Assembly (NCBI RefSeq): GCF_001886185.1
Contig: NZ_JXLA01000028.1
Location: 1 to 59,353 of the forward strand
Source of the DNA: Enterococcus raffinosus
GTDB taxonomy: Bacteria; Bacillota; Bacilli; Lactobacillales; Enterococcaceae
Direction of reading: 5' to 3'
Length of the DNA: 59,353 bases
The notes under the pieces were generated by a model. It was given only the letters and a program-made list of their open reading frames with translations, did not search any database and was not told where the DNA came from. The translations under genes were made by a program, and so were the position numbers. Positions 7,796 through 16,108 of this stretch are shown one piece after another; position 1 is the first letter of the stretch; each line of letters starts with the position of its first letter.

Positions 7796-10196
7796 TAAAC
7801 ACACCGCCTTTCGGACTATCTTCTCTATCCTTCAGCTCCTTAATGAACCTGACTAACTTTCTAGCCATGTCCATCAGTTGGATGTCTGAAAGCTCCCCTA
7901 AAGCTTGAAGATTGATGTTATATGTATCTCCTTGAGTCTTAACAGGATTTCTTTCGCTTACCCCGCGATCAGTATATGGAGTTTCTCGACTTGCAGGAGA
8001 TAAGGATAGATAATCCAACATTTTTGGAATATCTGCCATAGAAAGATCGTTTGTAGACATTTCAGACGCAAGCAAATCTGCCATAGAAGATACATTTGAT
8101 TGAACTTTTTTGAACTCATCCATCAAGCTTTGATTCAATCCACCCATGATCGCTTTACCGTGAGGAATCAACAGTTTCCTGTCGTATTCGATAGGACCTT
8201 TATGATCTTTGATCCAACTAGCAATACCACTGACAAATTTCTTACCGTTTTCCCAGCTCGATCTTAGACCTCTTACAAAACCATCAATTATCGCTCGGCC
8301 AGCATCCATCAAATTAATGTTTGCAAGACCGTGAAAGATATTTTTAATAGTATTGATGCCATTAAATACTAAAGTTTTAGCCGTTCCCATGATGTTCTCA
8401 AAGGTTTTGGATACGTAAGACCTAAAACCATTGATGATTCCCATAATCCCATCAAGGACGCCTTTCCAATCGCCTTTAATTGCAGACAGTACAATTTTGA
8501 TAATCGATTTTATCGTGTTCATGACAAAGTCAAATGAATTTTTTATCTGATCCAGCACCATTGATACAATGGCTAAGATACTTGAAAGTCCTCCTTTAAA
8601 GAGGTTTGAAACAACAGTCCAAAGAATTTGTACGATTGACCGAATGGCATTTCCGAATACTGTCCAAAGAAATTCAAGTGTGGTCAATGTCTGCTTTACA
8701 ACGAATGTGATAGCAATCATTGCTAGTTCAAACACTGATTTGATTACACCCCATACCATTTGAGTGATGGCTAAAATGGTTTGCTGGTTTGTATTCCACC
8801 AACTCATTAGTTGACCCCAAACAGATCTAATGAAATCTGAAATGACTTGAACTAAAGGCTGAATGAAATCTGAGAATGCCTTCCAAGCGTTTTGCAAAGC
8901 ATTTCTTACATTCTCATTCGTGTTGTACAAATAAAATAGAACACTTGCTAGTGCAGCAATAGAAAGAATAACTAATCCTATCGGGCTAGACAACGCTGAA
9001 AAAACTGTGCCCAAAATGGTCGTTGAGTCTGAAGCTGCTTTTATTCCTTTCGCTGCCAGACCTCCCACTTTTGAGACAAAATCCATTGTATGGCCTAATC
9101 CTTTAAGAAAATTCCCTACTCCGCTAGTAAGGCTCCCGATTACTTTTAAAATCGGACCCAACGTGACTAGTAATAAGGTGAATTTTCCAACAATAGCCAG
9201 TATATGCCCTTGCATAGAAGGAGATAACTTGTCCCATCTGTCCATCAGTTTATTTACAAAGGCTATTACACCCTGGAATGATTCACCAAACTTCACCCCG
9301 AGATCCGCAGCCGTATCTTCTAGTGTTCCCATTCGTTCATTAAAATCTGCAAGCATTGGTTTTAGCGTTGAAAAGAAGCCTCCACCTTTACCTCCTGCAT
9401 CTAAAAAGTTTGCTCCGATACGACCAACTGAAGCCCAGATATTCGCGATTGATGCCTTGAATGAGTTCTCACCCATAATTGCAGCCGCACCACCAATATT
9501 CTTCTCAATAGCAGATAGGAACATCTCAGACGAAACTTTTCCTTCGGAAGCAAATTTCTTCACTTCACCAGCTGATATGTTAGCCTCCTTTGCGATCCAT
9601 TGATAAATTGGCAACCCACGATCTGCAAGCTGATTCAGATCGTCCGTATAAGCTTGCTGTCCTGTCTGAACTTTATTAATGATCGATCCCATCTCACTCA
9701 TAGACGTGCCCGCAATTGCCGCAGCATCCGCTGTTAGAGAAAGATACTTCGTCAGCTCTTGACCAGACTTAACCCCTGCAGCTACCGCACCAGCGGCGGT
9801 TGTCGCGGCTTCGTCCATCCCAAAGGACGTGCCTTTTACGGATTCTAGAGCTGATTTCATGATTTTATCGACAGACTGACCGTCATGCCCGAGTCCAAGC
9901 AGCTTAGCACGAGCATCATCAATCCCCGTTAATCGATTGAATCCTTTCACTAAAGTGATTCCTACAAGAGCAGACGTAGCCGCAAATGCAGGCTTGGTAA
10001 TCTTTCTTGTTAGTTGATCACCAGCTGAAGAAATCTTTTGGCCAGCATTCGTAAGATGACCACCCACTTTTCCAAGGGTCTGAGAAAGAGAGCTATCTGC
10101 TTTTTTCGCATACCCTACGACATTATCGATCGCCGACTTCGCTGGCTTGTCATCTGCTTTAATGGTTCCAAACATTTCAAAGATGTTAATTGCCAA
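7785..10196 (-). CDS. Tail tape measure protein
   Basis: An 803-residue protein with the conserved phage TMP region near residues 75-270 (GIDDARAKLLGLG, TTAAGAVAAGVKSG, NQLADRGLPIYQWIA). This is followed by hydrophobic segments at about 330-430 and 480-580 expected to insert in the membrane during injection. The protein sets tail length and is ejected with the DNA. I put the start at a TTG (10196) because GGAGGTG lies six bases upstream; the GTG at 10205 is inside that site. It overlaps the end of the second chaperone frame, as usual for siphophages. Confidence 0.92.
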   Translation of the reverse strand: MAINIFEMFGTIKADDKPAKSAIDNVVGYAKKADSSLSQTLGKVGGHLTNAGQKISSAGDQLTRKITKPAFAATSALVGITLVKGFNRLTGIDDARAKLLGLGHDGQSVDKIMKSALESVKGTSFGMDEAATTAAGAVAAGVKSGQELTKYLSLTADAAAIAGTSMSEMGSIINKVQTGQQAYTDDLNQLADRGLPIYQWIAKEANISAGEVKKFASEGKVSSEMFLSAIEKNIGGAAAIMGENSFKASIANIWASVGRIGANFLDAGGKGGGFFSTLKPMLADFNERMGTLEDTAADLGVKFGESFQGVIAFVNKLMDRWDKLSPSMQGHILAIVGKFTLLLVTLGPILKVIGSLTSGVGNFLKGLGHTMDFVSKVGGLAAKGIKAASDSTTILGTVFSALSSPIGLVILSIAALASVLFYLYNTNENVRNALQNAWKAFSDFIQPLVQVISDFIRSVWGQLMSWWNTNQQTILAITQMVWGVIKSVFELAMIAITFVVKQTLTTLEFLWTVFGNAIRSIVQILWTVVSNLFKGGLSSILAIVSMVLDQIKNSFDFVMNTIKSIIKIVLSAIKGDWKGVLDGIMGIINGFRSYVSKTFENIMGTAKTLVFNGINTIKNIFHGLANINLMDAGRAIIDGFVRGLRSSWENGKKFVSGIASWIKDHKGPIEYDRKLLIPHGKAIMGGLNQSLMDEFKKVQSNVSSMADLLASEMSTNDLSMADIPKMLDYLSLSPASRETPYTDRGVSERNPVKTQGDTYNINLQALGELSDIQLMDMARKLVRFIKELKDREDSPKGGVFNGI

Positions 10197-10395
10197 CAAA
10201 ATCACCTCCCAATAATGCTAATGCTTCCGTCATTCCTTTCACTGCAGTTGCTTCTTTTTGTGCCTTCGATTGTGAGTTTTCAGCAATTTCAGCTAAAGCT
10301 CTAGACTTAAAGTCTTCGAAGCTTTCTTCTCTAAATGGATTGGAAATCCACATTTCCCACAAAACGTCATGTCTTTCTGATTCAAACATCACCAT
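10186..10395 (-). CDS. Tail assembly chaperone, downstream (gpT-like) frame
   Basis: A 69-residue reading frame from the first ATG (MVMFESERHDVLWEMW...). The same frame is open far upstream and overlaps the whole 3' part of the preceding chaperone gene. I read through it as ...DLVGGENKFRDRFYKRY, DAGSLIRDIPYEEFPDFLM and on into this ORF. There is no convincing ribosome-binding site before the ATG. The likely product is therefore a fusion made by a -1 frameshift at 10548-10554, like lambda gpGT. It would recruit tail tube subunits to the tape measure protein. The last bases overlap the tape measure start. Confidence 0.75.
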   Translation of the reverse strand: MVMFESERHDVLWEMWISNPFREESFEDFKSRALAEIAENSQSKAQKEATAVKGMTEALALLGGDFVGN

Positions 10396-10433
10396 TAAAA
10401 AATCAGGGAACTCCTCATAAGGAATATCCCTGA

Positions 10434-10988
10434 TTAAGCTTCCTGCATCGGAGTATCGTTTGTAGAATCGATCTCGGAATTTATTTTCTCCTCCAACGAG
10501 GTCGATGGCGTAAATAATTTGGCAACTTCGCGCAACTCCGGCTTTGCGAAAAAATCTTTTAGCACCCCTACAAAATCAACAAACGGGATATCGGAAAAAT
10601 CTTTCTCGGTCATACTACATAAATCGCCTAAGAATTTATAAACTTCGTCCTCAACTCCGTCAATATTTTCTAGCACGATTTCTACTAGGGAAGTAATGGC
10701 CTCAAAGCTCTCATCGTTCAGGATCCCAGCCAATTCCTTTAATCGTTTCTCGGCTTTTTCGATCTGAGTTTGTGCTTTTTTGCCTTCTTTCGATCCGGGA
10801 TTTTTTTCAACAATCAACTGCCACGCCACTTTTTGAGCTAGTAATGCTTTTTGTTCATCCATCAAGTCTCGCGCTTTTTCTTGTTGTTTCAGTAAAGAAA
10901 CGATCGAGTTTGTAATTCCCAACTTTTTAGCTAAGCGAATCACTTTAAACGTGTCTTTCGCTCTTAACTCACGCATGATAACACTCAC
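10434..10988 (-). CDS. Tail assembly chaperone, upstream (gpG-like) frame
   Basis: A 184-residue mostly helical protein, rich in charged residues, encoded between the tail tube and tape measure genes. This is the invariant place of the tail assembly chaperone. It begins with GTG at 10988, sharing the last base of the tail tube stop (TAGTG), nine bases after AGGAGG. Residues 145-147 are encoded by a GAT TTT TTC stretch that forms a canonical slippery heptamer. Most ribosomes should finish here and give the short form, while a minority continue in the -1 frame. Confidence 0.82.
   Translation of the reverse strand: MSVIMRELRAKDTFKVIRLAKKLGITNSIVSLLKQQEKARDLMDEQKALLAQKVAWQLIVEKNPGSKEGKKAQTQIEKAEKRLKELAGILNDESFEAITSLVEIVLENIDGVEDEVYKFLGDLCSMTEKDFSDIPFVDFVGVLKDFFAKPELREVAKLFTPSTSLEEKINSEIDSTNDTPMQEA
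10548..10554 (-). other. Programmed -1 frameshift site (U UUU UUC)
   Basis: On the minus strand the heptamer T TTT TTC lies in the zero frame of the gpG-like gene (codon 147 is the TTC). The -1 frame has a TGA shortly upstream and is then open through the gpG stop at 10434 to 10186. This arrangement is the hallmark of the tail-chaperone frameshift in tailed phages. Confidence 0.8.
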
Positions 10989-11677
10989 TATTCTTCACCT
11001 CCTGATTCTTTCTCTTCTGTTGGTGCGCCATCAGGAGTAAATTTAAGCGATTGACCTTCAATCTCGCCTGATGTACCCTCTTTCGGAAAAAGAATCGTGA
11101 CAGGGATGGATGTATTGTTTACATCCTCAGCGGCCGCTCGTGCCTCAAAAGTCAATTTATAAATGCCTTCTTGTTTGTCCTGAGGTTCAAACTCTAGTCC
11201 ACCAGTGGGAAAAGCATGATGCATGATAATAATGATCGGTTTTTCTGATCCTGTAATTGTCCCAACATAAGCTAAGTTTTTGAGATAATCTGTTTCCTTT
11301 ACCTCTCGTCGAGTAGTAATCACTTCATAGCCAGCAGGATAAGTTTTCCCATCCGAGTCCACCTTATCAGCTAGTAAAGCCATTCTAAGGTTATCAGCAG
11401 TCCACTCAATCATGTTAACTTCAAACTTGCCCTCAGATGACTCGATGCTATCTGACCCTACTGTTGCCGTAAATACTCCGTCGATCTCTGCTTGCCGATA
11501 CGTATTTACTAAACTGATATTAGATCCTCCCGAAGTAGCACCTAAAAGATTACCTACCCACTTCTCTTCTTTATATTCTAAATTGGTGAGCAAAGCCCCG
11601 GCATTTAACTGAAATCGTTTAGGCGTATCTTTCGTATAACCTGTTTTTGGCAAATCCGTGCCGTTAATAGTAGCCAT
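10988..11677 (-). CDS. Major tail (tube) protein
   Basis: A 229-residue protein starting MATINGTDLPKTGY at 11677 after GGAGGAAATAAA; the upstream in-frame extension has no ribosome-binding site. It has the all-beta composition and position (between tail terminator and tail chaperones) of the phage tail tube protein. It polymerises as hexameric rings around the tape measure. The C-terminus ends in a Glu-rich tail (EEKESGGEE), and no Ig-like extension is fused to it. It shares one base with the start of the next gene. Confidence 0.85.
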   Translation of the reverse strand: MATINGTDLPKTGYTKDTPKRFQLNAGALLTNLEYKEEKWVGNLLGATSGGSNISLVNTYRQAEIDGVFTATVGSDSIESSEGKFEVNMIEWTADNLRMALLADKVDSDGKTYPAGYEVITTRREVKETDYLKNLAYVGTITGSEKPIIIIMHHAFPTGGLEFEPQDKQEGIYKLTFEARAAAEDVNNTSIPVTILFPKEGTSGEIEGQSLKFTPDGAPTEEKESGGEE

Positions 11678-11678
11678 T

Positions 11679-12065
11679 TTATTTCCTCCAATCGATCTTA
11701 ATGTAAAGCTGCAGTGTGTGTCTCTGTAAGGTATCTGATCCTGTTGGTATTCCAGTATCACTTCGGTATTCAATCTGAGCGAGAAAATCATCCGTTAGCT
11801 GATTGAATGGTCGACGATCTGGGAATTTTTCGGTTATTGCAGACACCGCATTCAGTAGATCCACATCACTGCTCTTGTTGTTGTCAAAAATATCCATGTC
11901 AATATAAAATCCTTGACCCTGAAACCGAATAGGCTCCCCAGACAAAGTAAATGTCATGTATGGATATTTGACCTCTTTCTTTCTATTTCTCATGTAATAA
12001 CTTTCGGGGATTAATTCTCGAAAAAGAGATTCCAAGTAATTAATTACTTTGATCCGTTCACTCAT
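11679..12065 (-). CDS. Tail terminator / minor capsid-type protein
   Basis: A 128-residue protein (MSERIKVINYLESLFREL...) of the size and position of the siphophage tail terminator (gpU/gp17-like), which ends tail polymerisation and forms the joint to the head. The central SGEPIRFQGQGFYIDMDIFDN stretch is typical of these alpha-beta proteins. ATG at 12065 overlaps the preceding stop by four bases and follows GGAGGGATTGG. It is one base upstream of the tail tube start codon region. Confidence 0.7.
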   Translation of the reverse strand: MSERIKVINYLESLFRELIPESYYMRNRKKEVKYPYMTFTLSGEPIRFQGQGFYIDMDIFDNNKSSDVDLLNAVSAITEKFPDRRPFNQLTDDFLAQIEYRSDTGIPTGSDTLQRHTLQLYIKIDWRK

Positions 12066-12463
12066 CCAATCCCTCCAAATATCTGTTTTGCTAAAGCTTC
12101 AATCTGATTCCTTTTCTGGCGAAAAGCTGGTCTGAGATAGGGTTGTGGCGGTTGCCCATATGTAAAGAACCACTCGCCTGATGGATCTTGATAGACCCAT
12201 CCGCCTTTTCTTCCTCGGCCATTTTCCGCAAACTCACCGGTCCCGAATTCAACATAGACTGCATATTCCACATTGGTACCCACATACCCAACCAATTCAT
12301 TTTCATCAACGAGATAATCAATGGACCCTTTCAGTCGAGCTGTCTGAACCGCGGCCAACAATACCGCTTGACCTTGAACTAAAATACATGCTGAAAGTAA
12401 CCAGCGGATCGTCGCTTGATTGATCGCTTGTTTCGCTTGGCTAGAATTATCTTTGAATACCAT
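12062..12463 (-). CDS. HK97 gp10-like head-tail joining protein
   Basis: A 133-residue protein with the HK97-gp10_like pattern: helical N-terminus, then YVGTNVEYAVYVEFGTG and a C-terminal PQPYLRPAFRQKR motif. These proteins act at the neck or in tail completion. The ATG at 12463 follows AGAGGTGGACTTG, so I prefer it to a GTG three codons earlier. It shares a base with the stop of the preceding gene. Confidence 0.82.
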   Translation of the reverse strand: MVFKDNSSQAKQAINQATIRWLLSACILVQGQAVLLAAVQTARLKGSIDYLVDENELVGYVGTNVEYAVYVEFGTGEFAENGRGRKGGWVYQDPSGEWFFTYGQPPQPYLRPAFRQKRNQIEALAKQIFGGIG

Positions 12464-12780
12464 CAAGTCCACCTCTTACAATAAATTTCGATATGATGCT
12501 TCAGCTCCATAACGTCATCGACATAGGTGATTTCAAACTCGATCCCCGTTCGCGGGTTCTTGATTCGGTCGGTGGTCAGCACTTCAAAAGAAGTGTCCTC
12601 CGAGATTAGAACCTGCTGAGAGGTTGCAATGAGACTATTCTGATATGTCTGTTCATCCGATCCAGTGATCATGTCCATCAGGCCTTCCAGAGTGTGAATT
12701 ACAGTCCATTCCATAATTGGATTGTTCCGTTCATCAACTTCACCGGTATCTTCTTCTCGCAAGATTTCAAATGGTAGCAT
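12463..12780 (-). CDS. Phage head closure protein (head-tail adaptor)
   Basis: A 105-residue beta-rich protein with the features of the head closure/head-tail adaptor family (SPP1 gp16-like). It has a short N-terminus, a central NSLIATSQQVLISEDTSF segment and a C-terminal FEITYVDDVMELKHHIEIYCKR strand pair. It would plug the portal after packaging. The start ATG at 12780 follows GAGGTGGTAAAC; the GTG at 12789 overlaps this site. Gene order (adaptor, closure, gp10-like, terminator) is canonical. Confidence 0.75.
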   Translation of the reverse strand: MLPFEILREEDTGEVDERNNPIMEWTVIHTLEGLMDMITGSDEQTYQNSLIATSQQVLISEDTSFEVLTTDRIKNPRTGIEFEITYVDDVMELKHHIEIYCKRWT

Positions 12781-12782
12781 GT

Positions 12783-13313
12783 TTACCACCTCAACAATCG
12801 ATACTTGTTAACAAAGGACATCATTGCCGCCGGATAACCGCTGATGGTCTCTGTGCTATTCTGGTCATAGTAGGTCTTGGACATTCTAGATACAGTCTCG
12901 GATTTCAACCCGATCTTGTCTGACATTTTGAAATCATATTTCAAGAGCTTTTTCACTCCAGCAATAATATCCGTAGGATACTCGATTTTCGTGATAAAAG
13001 CTTGATGATCACAGCTGGTGAAAAAACGAGCTTCAGCAAAAGTTAAAGTATTGCCTTCTATTTCAGAAACAACGTATAAGCCATCATTCCACCTACTCCC
13101 TGAGATTTGAATTGTATCTCCTTTTCCGATTCCTTCAACATTCTGATTAACGGTCAATGATTTATCCGTTTCGAATCGGAGCTCATGAAATCGTGCCTTA
13201 CGATTTTGAAAGGGATTATTTGTGATTTGTCTTATAGCCGTTTCAATCCCGTCAAGATCTTCTTGCGCAACATCAGGATAGATTTTCTGCGCCTCTTCTA
13301 AAGAAATGATCAT
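12783..13313 (-). CDS. Head-tail connector (adaptor) protein
   Basis: A 176-residue protein matching the gp6/gp15-type head-tail connector by position and by its N-terminal helices (EEAQKIYPDVAQEDLDGIETAIRQI). The central region is beta-rich and the C-terminal region helical. It should form the ring below the portal. I use the ATG at 13313 with GGAAGGAG upstream; the GTG at 13322 overlaps that site. Confidence 0.7.
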   Translation of the reverse strand: MIISLEEAQKIYPDVAQEDLDGIETAIRQITNNPFQNRKARFHELRFETDKSLTVNQNVEGIGKGDTIQISGSRWNDGLYVVSEIEGNTLTFAEARFFTSCDHQAFITKIEYPTDIIAGVKKLLKYDFKMSDKIGLKSETVSRMSKTYYDQNSTETISGYPAAMMSFVNKYRLLRW

Positions 13314-13334
13314 CTGCTGCACTCCTTCCGTAAG

Positions 13335-13363
13335 AAAAAGGAGACAGCTTACTCGCCGTCTCC
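13335..13363 (-). terminator. Intrinsic terminator after the 122-aa gene downstream of the capsid
   Basis: A 9-bp GC-rich stem with one G-U pair (13340-13348 with 13355-13363) and a six-base loop that contains the stop codon of the upstream gene, followed by five U residues. It would lower transcription of neck and tail genes relative to the abundant capsid genes. Confidence 0.75.
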
Positions 13364-13717
13364 CTCAAAGTGTTTAGCATATAATGTATTCAATTTTTCA
13401 TTGCTAATGTTACCCGGAAACTCAATTTCGGCTTTCTTCAGTGCCGCCATTTTCTCGTCACGAGACAGTTCTGTTGGCGGCTCATTCCAGTCAGTATCTT
13501 TTTCCAACTCAGCGATTTTCGCTTTGAGCTCATCGTTTTCAGCTTTCAAAGCATTGTATTCCGCTACCGAGTAAGTTTTGCCGCCAGTTGCTTCCTCAAC
13601 AATGTCGTACTGGTTTGATTCAGAATTTAGCTCAACAACATCGTAACCTTCAGATAAATAAAAGGCCTTGTCCGCTTCATCCACGGTCAAGACCCGATTT
13701 TCTTTTCTTACCTTCAT
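13349..13717 (-). CDS. Hypothetical protein downstream of the capsid gene
   Basis: A 122-residue acidic protein: N-terminal KVRKENRVLTVDEADKAFYLSEGY (similar in style to small capsid-associated proteins with a Rho-N or HeH-like end), then a coiled coil (NALKAENDELKAKIAELEKD), then a C-terminal helical segment ending FEGDGE. It follows the major capsid gene with a GAGGAAAT ribosome-binding site. It may be a head decoration or head-tail protein, but I do not recognise the family. Confidence 0.6.
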   Translation of the reverse strand: MKVRKENRVLTVDEADKAFYLSEGYDVVELNSESNQYDIVEEATGGKTYSVAEYNALKAENDELKAKIAELEKDTDWNEPPTELSRDEKMAALKKAEIEFPGNISNEKLNTLYAKHFEGDGE

Positions 13718-13732
13718 TTCGATTTCCTCCTC

Positions 13733-14638
13733 TTAGGCATCAATGACAAAAGCCAAGCCTTCGTGTTTTGTTTCGAACAACAATACATCGTCATAAGATT
13801 GTTCGTAATACAAATAGTTTCCTGAACTAGCCGCAGAGGGCGCATCTAGTCCAACAAAACTGTATTTTTGCGGAGCCGCCATACAAGGAATATAGATCAG
13901 GAAGAAATGAATTTGTTTCGCAGTTGGATCAGCCACCGCACCAGTCGTGAAATCGTATAAAGTTTTCATACGATCAGATGGAATTGGTGGTTCGATCGTC
14001 ACGTCATCAATTCGATTGATGATTCGATTGATTGACCCGTCTGATCTCTGAACTGGCACTGTACGAGCAAAGTCCTTCAAACCTTTGATAATCTTGTTCA
14101 CGGTTGGTGTACAAAAAATCGTACGTCCCGCTGACGGTACGCCCTTCTCGTCCATTTCTGTCATCAATTTATCGAAAGTAGCTAAGAAATTGGTTTCATC
14201 TAAAGTCATCTGTTCGATACCTTGACCCGTGGCGATGGTATTTTTGCGAGTGAATAAGGTTGAAGTCATCTGCTTATCCATTTCGGGGATCTTTTCCTCG
14301 TCGTTATAGACTTTTGTAATGTTTGCAATAGAAGTTGCATAGTTAGTTTCATCAATATCTGAGGGATCCACTAGCGTATCCCAATAGCGCTCATTTTTCA
14401 ATGTGTACTCTTCCCATTGATTTTCGTAGTTCGCACTTGGTGTGGTAATGGTTCGTCGTGTACGATCCTTACGACCATTTTTGATCAATAATTTAGGCAG
14501 CTTGATTGTTCTGGCTCCCGTAAATTTTAACTTCCCATTTGATGGTGAATTCCATAATTTTTGTGTATACAACAATCCATTTGCTGCATAACGTTGTTCT
14601 AAGCCTTGTTGGTAGGCTTCTGCATAATTAAGTGGCAT
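13733..14638 (-). CDS. Major capsid protein
   Basis: A 301-residue protein encoded directly after the gp20-like scaffold gene. Its start (MPLNYAEAYQQGLEQRY...) and internal TGARTIKLPKLLIKNGRKDR and RYWDTLVDPSDIDETNY segments are typical of an HK97-fold capsid family in Firmicutes siphophages with a separate scaffold. No protease gene is present, consistent with uncleaved capsid and separate scaffold. Near the C-terminus, KQIHFFLIYIPCMAAPQKYSF fits the A-domain end of these proteins. Confidence 0.88.
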   Translation of the reverse strand: MPLNYAEAYQQGLEQRYAANGLLYTQKLWNSPSNGKLKFTGARTIKLPKLLIKNGRKDRTRRTITTPSANYENQWEEYTLKNERYWDTLVDPSDIDETNYATSIANITKVYNDEEKIPEMDKQMTSTLFTRKNTIATGQGIEQMTLDETNFLATFDKLMTEMDEKGVPSAGRTIFCTPTVNKIIKGLKDFARTVPVQRSDGSINRIINRIDDVTIEPPIPSDRMKTLYDFTTGAVADPTAKQIHFFLIYIPCMAAPQKYSFVGLDAPSAASSGNYLYYEQSYDDVLLFETKHEGLAFVIDA

Positions 14639-14656
14639 TGTTATTCCTTCTTTCTA

Positions 14657-15244
14657 TTATTTGTTTGTTGGTTGCGGGATATCTGACATAAAAGCATCGA
14701 TCATTTGTTGAGTTGGATCTGGATCTGATTGCTGTCCGCTGCCAGGCTTAGGATTAATCCGTTGAAAGTTATTCATCGGATCCGGATCTTGTTGATTGCT
14801 TCCTGCAGGCGGTTCCTGATTTGGATCAGACACTTGAAAATAGTCGGGAATCTGAGTTTGTAAGTCTTTGATTCGATTATCCAAATCTGTGATAGACTTT
14901 CCATCCTCTGATAATTCCACATCCCCAAGTTTGAAACGCGCATACTCAATATCGGTTGCTCCGGCTTCACTTAATGCAGTGTTCACCAAATCATCAATAG
15001 TTCGCTGTGTCGCTTGTCCTTCTAGCTCTGAGACACGGCTCTCTGCTTGTTCTGCACGTTGGGTTAATTGTTGAATCTCTTCGCTATTAGTAGCTTGGTC
15101 GAGCTGCCCTTCTAATTCGGTCGCTCGATTCTCAGCAGTCGTCAATCGTGTTTGCATGCCCTGCACGACCCTACCATGATCAGCCATTACCGCGTCAATC
15201 TGTTCTTCGCTTAATCCAAGTGCTCTCAATTGTTCTCTATTCAT
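14657..15244 (-). CDS. Capsid scaffold protein (phage minor structural GP20 family)
   Basis: A 195-residue protein. The N-terminal two thirds is a long coiled coil (residues about 25-80) followed by the GP20-type helical region (TIDDLVNTALSEAGATDIEYARFKL). The C-terminal 50 residues are Pro/Gln/Asp rich and probably disordered. Scaffold proteins guide capsid shell assembly and leave before or during packaging. It lies immediately before the capsid gene and behind a leader with two stable hairpins. Confidence 0.85.
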   Translation of the reverse strand: MNREQLRALGLSEEQIDAVMADHGRVVQGMQTRLTTAENRATELEGQLDQATNSEEIQQLTQRAEQAESRVSELEGQATQRTIDDLVNTALSEAGATDIEYARFKLGDVELSEDGKSITDLDNRIKDLQTQIPDYFQVSDPNQEPPAGSNQQDPDPMNNFQRINPKPGSGQQSDPDPTQQMIDAFMSDIPQPTNK

Positions 15245-15267
15245 TTTTCTTTCTCCCTTACGTTTTT

Positions 15268-15319
15268 TAACGGTGCAACGACACCGTGGGGTGGCCGATT
15301 TTACGGCAGACCTGCCGAA
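15268..15319 (-). other. Two-hairpin leader upstream of the scaffold gene
   Basis: Two perfect hairpins lie in the otherwise empty leader of the scaffold-capsid genes: a stem of CGGCA/TGCCG (15304-15317, four-base loop, sixth pair possible) and ACGGTG/CACCGT (15270-15287, six-base loop). The second ends about 25 bases before the scaffold start codon. No U-tract follows either one, so they are not simple terminators. A structured regulatory or RNA-stabilising leader is inferred. Confidence 0.45.
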
Positions 15320-15352
15320 TTAATTAGTTTACCGTCATAATTAGGACAAAAT

Positions 15353-15378
15353 AAAAAGCCTCGGTTTTTACTGGCTTT
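15353..15378 (-). terminator. Possible terminator after the 101-aa gene
   Basis: A 6-bp stem (AAAGCC, 15355-15360, with GGCTTT, 15373-15378) with a 12-base loop, followed on the minus strand by TTTTTATTTTG. The stem is short and the loop long, so termination may be weak. Confidence 0.45.
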
Positions 15379-15392
15379 ATTTCTGTTGATTT

Positions 15393-15698
15393 TTAAATTA
15401 CCGATTTATAAACAACTGTCGCCCCCATGCGCTCATACCAGCTCGTTGTCTCTAAAAGATTTGGCAGTGTGTGAGATATGATTGAAATCGTCAAATTATC
15501 ATCTGGTCCAACAACGACATGTGCATGATTGCCATTCCAATAAGGTTTCAGTTCATTACTGATTATTTCTCCGTCCTTATTTCTAATCGGGTTCTGTTTC
15601 CATTGAGGACTATTTTCAGCTTCTATCGCTTTTTTGTAAGCAAAGCCTAATCCCTTATGGACTTGCAACGTTAGAATTACTTCGTTGAAATCTTTCAC
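15393..15698 (-). CDS. Hypothetical phage protein
   Basis: A 101-residue protein starting at a GTG (15698) directed by GGAGGTGAACAAA. It is predicted alpha-beta, with segments LTLQVHKGLGFAYKKAIEA, YWNGNHAHVVVGPDDNL and TSWYERMGATVVYKSVI. I do not recognise it. It sits between the ART-bearing minor head gene pair and the scaffold gene, so it could be an accessory or moron-type gene rather than a structural one. Confidence 0.55.
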   Translation of the reverse strand: MKDFNEVILTLQVHKGLGFAYKKAIEAENSPQWKQNPIRNKDGEIISNELKPYWNGNHAHVVVGPDDNLTISIISHTLPNLLETTSWYERMGATVVYKSVI

Positions 15699-15757
15699 TT
15701 TGTTCACCTCCAATTTTGGGCACAAAAATAGCACCCAATCATTTTCATGACTAAGTG

Positions 15758-16108
15758 CTATTGTTTAATTGATTCAACTTTATTAAGAATTTCGCTAGGC
15801 ATTACTCTTTTTGCAGGTTTTTGAAGGGTGATTGAAAGCCCACTTGAAGTTTTGACCCTGCCTTCGTCATTTCTATCAAAAGCCTCGACATAATTCACGA
15901 TATATTTATAAATTTGACGATCAACTTCTGCATTTTCAGCAGTATCCGTCCACAGTAGAAAGTCCTCAATAATCTCAGGTTTCTCCTGCTGTAAATAAGG
16001 TAATAATGAGCCAAATGAGGCCACACCAATTTTTCCAAGCGTCTTTTTATCCGCCTCTCTTAAAGACGGCGTGATATATGATCTCATTGTTTTGCTGCTA
16101 TTTTTCAT
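15758..16108 (-). CDS. Unknown protein directly downstream of the ART-domain head protein
   Basis: A 116-residue mostly helical protein (MKNSSKTMRSYITPSL..., then SFGSLLPYLQQEKPEIIEDFLLW). Its ATG immediately follows the TAA of the minor head/ADP-ribosyltransferase gene with no spacer base, so the two are translationally linked. I do not recognise the family. The tight pairing with a potentially toxic enzyme domain suggests an inhibitor or immunity role, but a structural role is also possible; the sequence alone does not decide. Confidence 0.6.
   Translation of the reverse strand: MKNSSKTMRSYITPSLREADKKTLGKIGVASFGSLLPYLQQEKPEIIEDFLLWTDTAENAEVDRQIYKYIVNYVEAFDRNDEGRVKTSSGLSITLQKPAKRVMPSEILNKVESIKQ

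Noticed and set aside
9007-9603. Rightward ORF of 198 codons opposite the tape measure gene
   Set aside because: Antisense shadow; Pro-rich nonsense composition and no start site.
15758-16108. Certain immunity protein for the ART domain
   Set aside because: Only adjacency supports it; therefore listed as unknown protein, with immunity as hypothesis.
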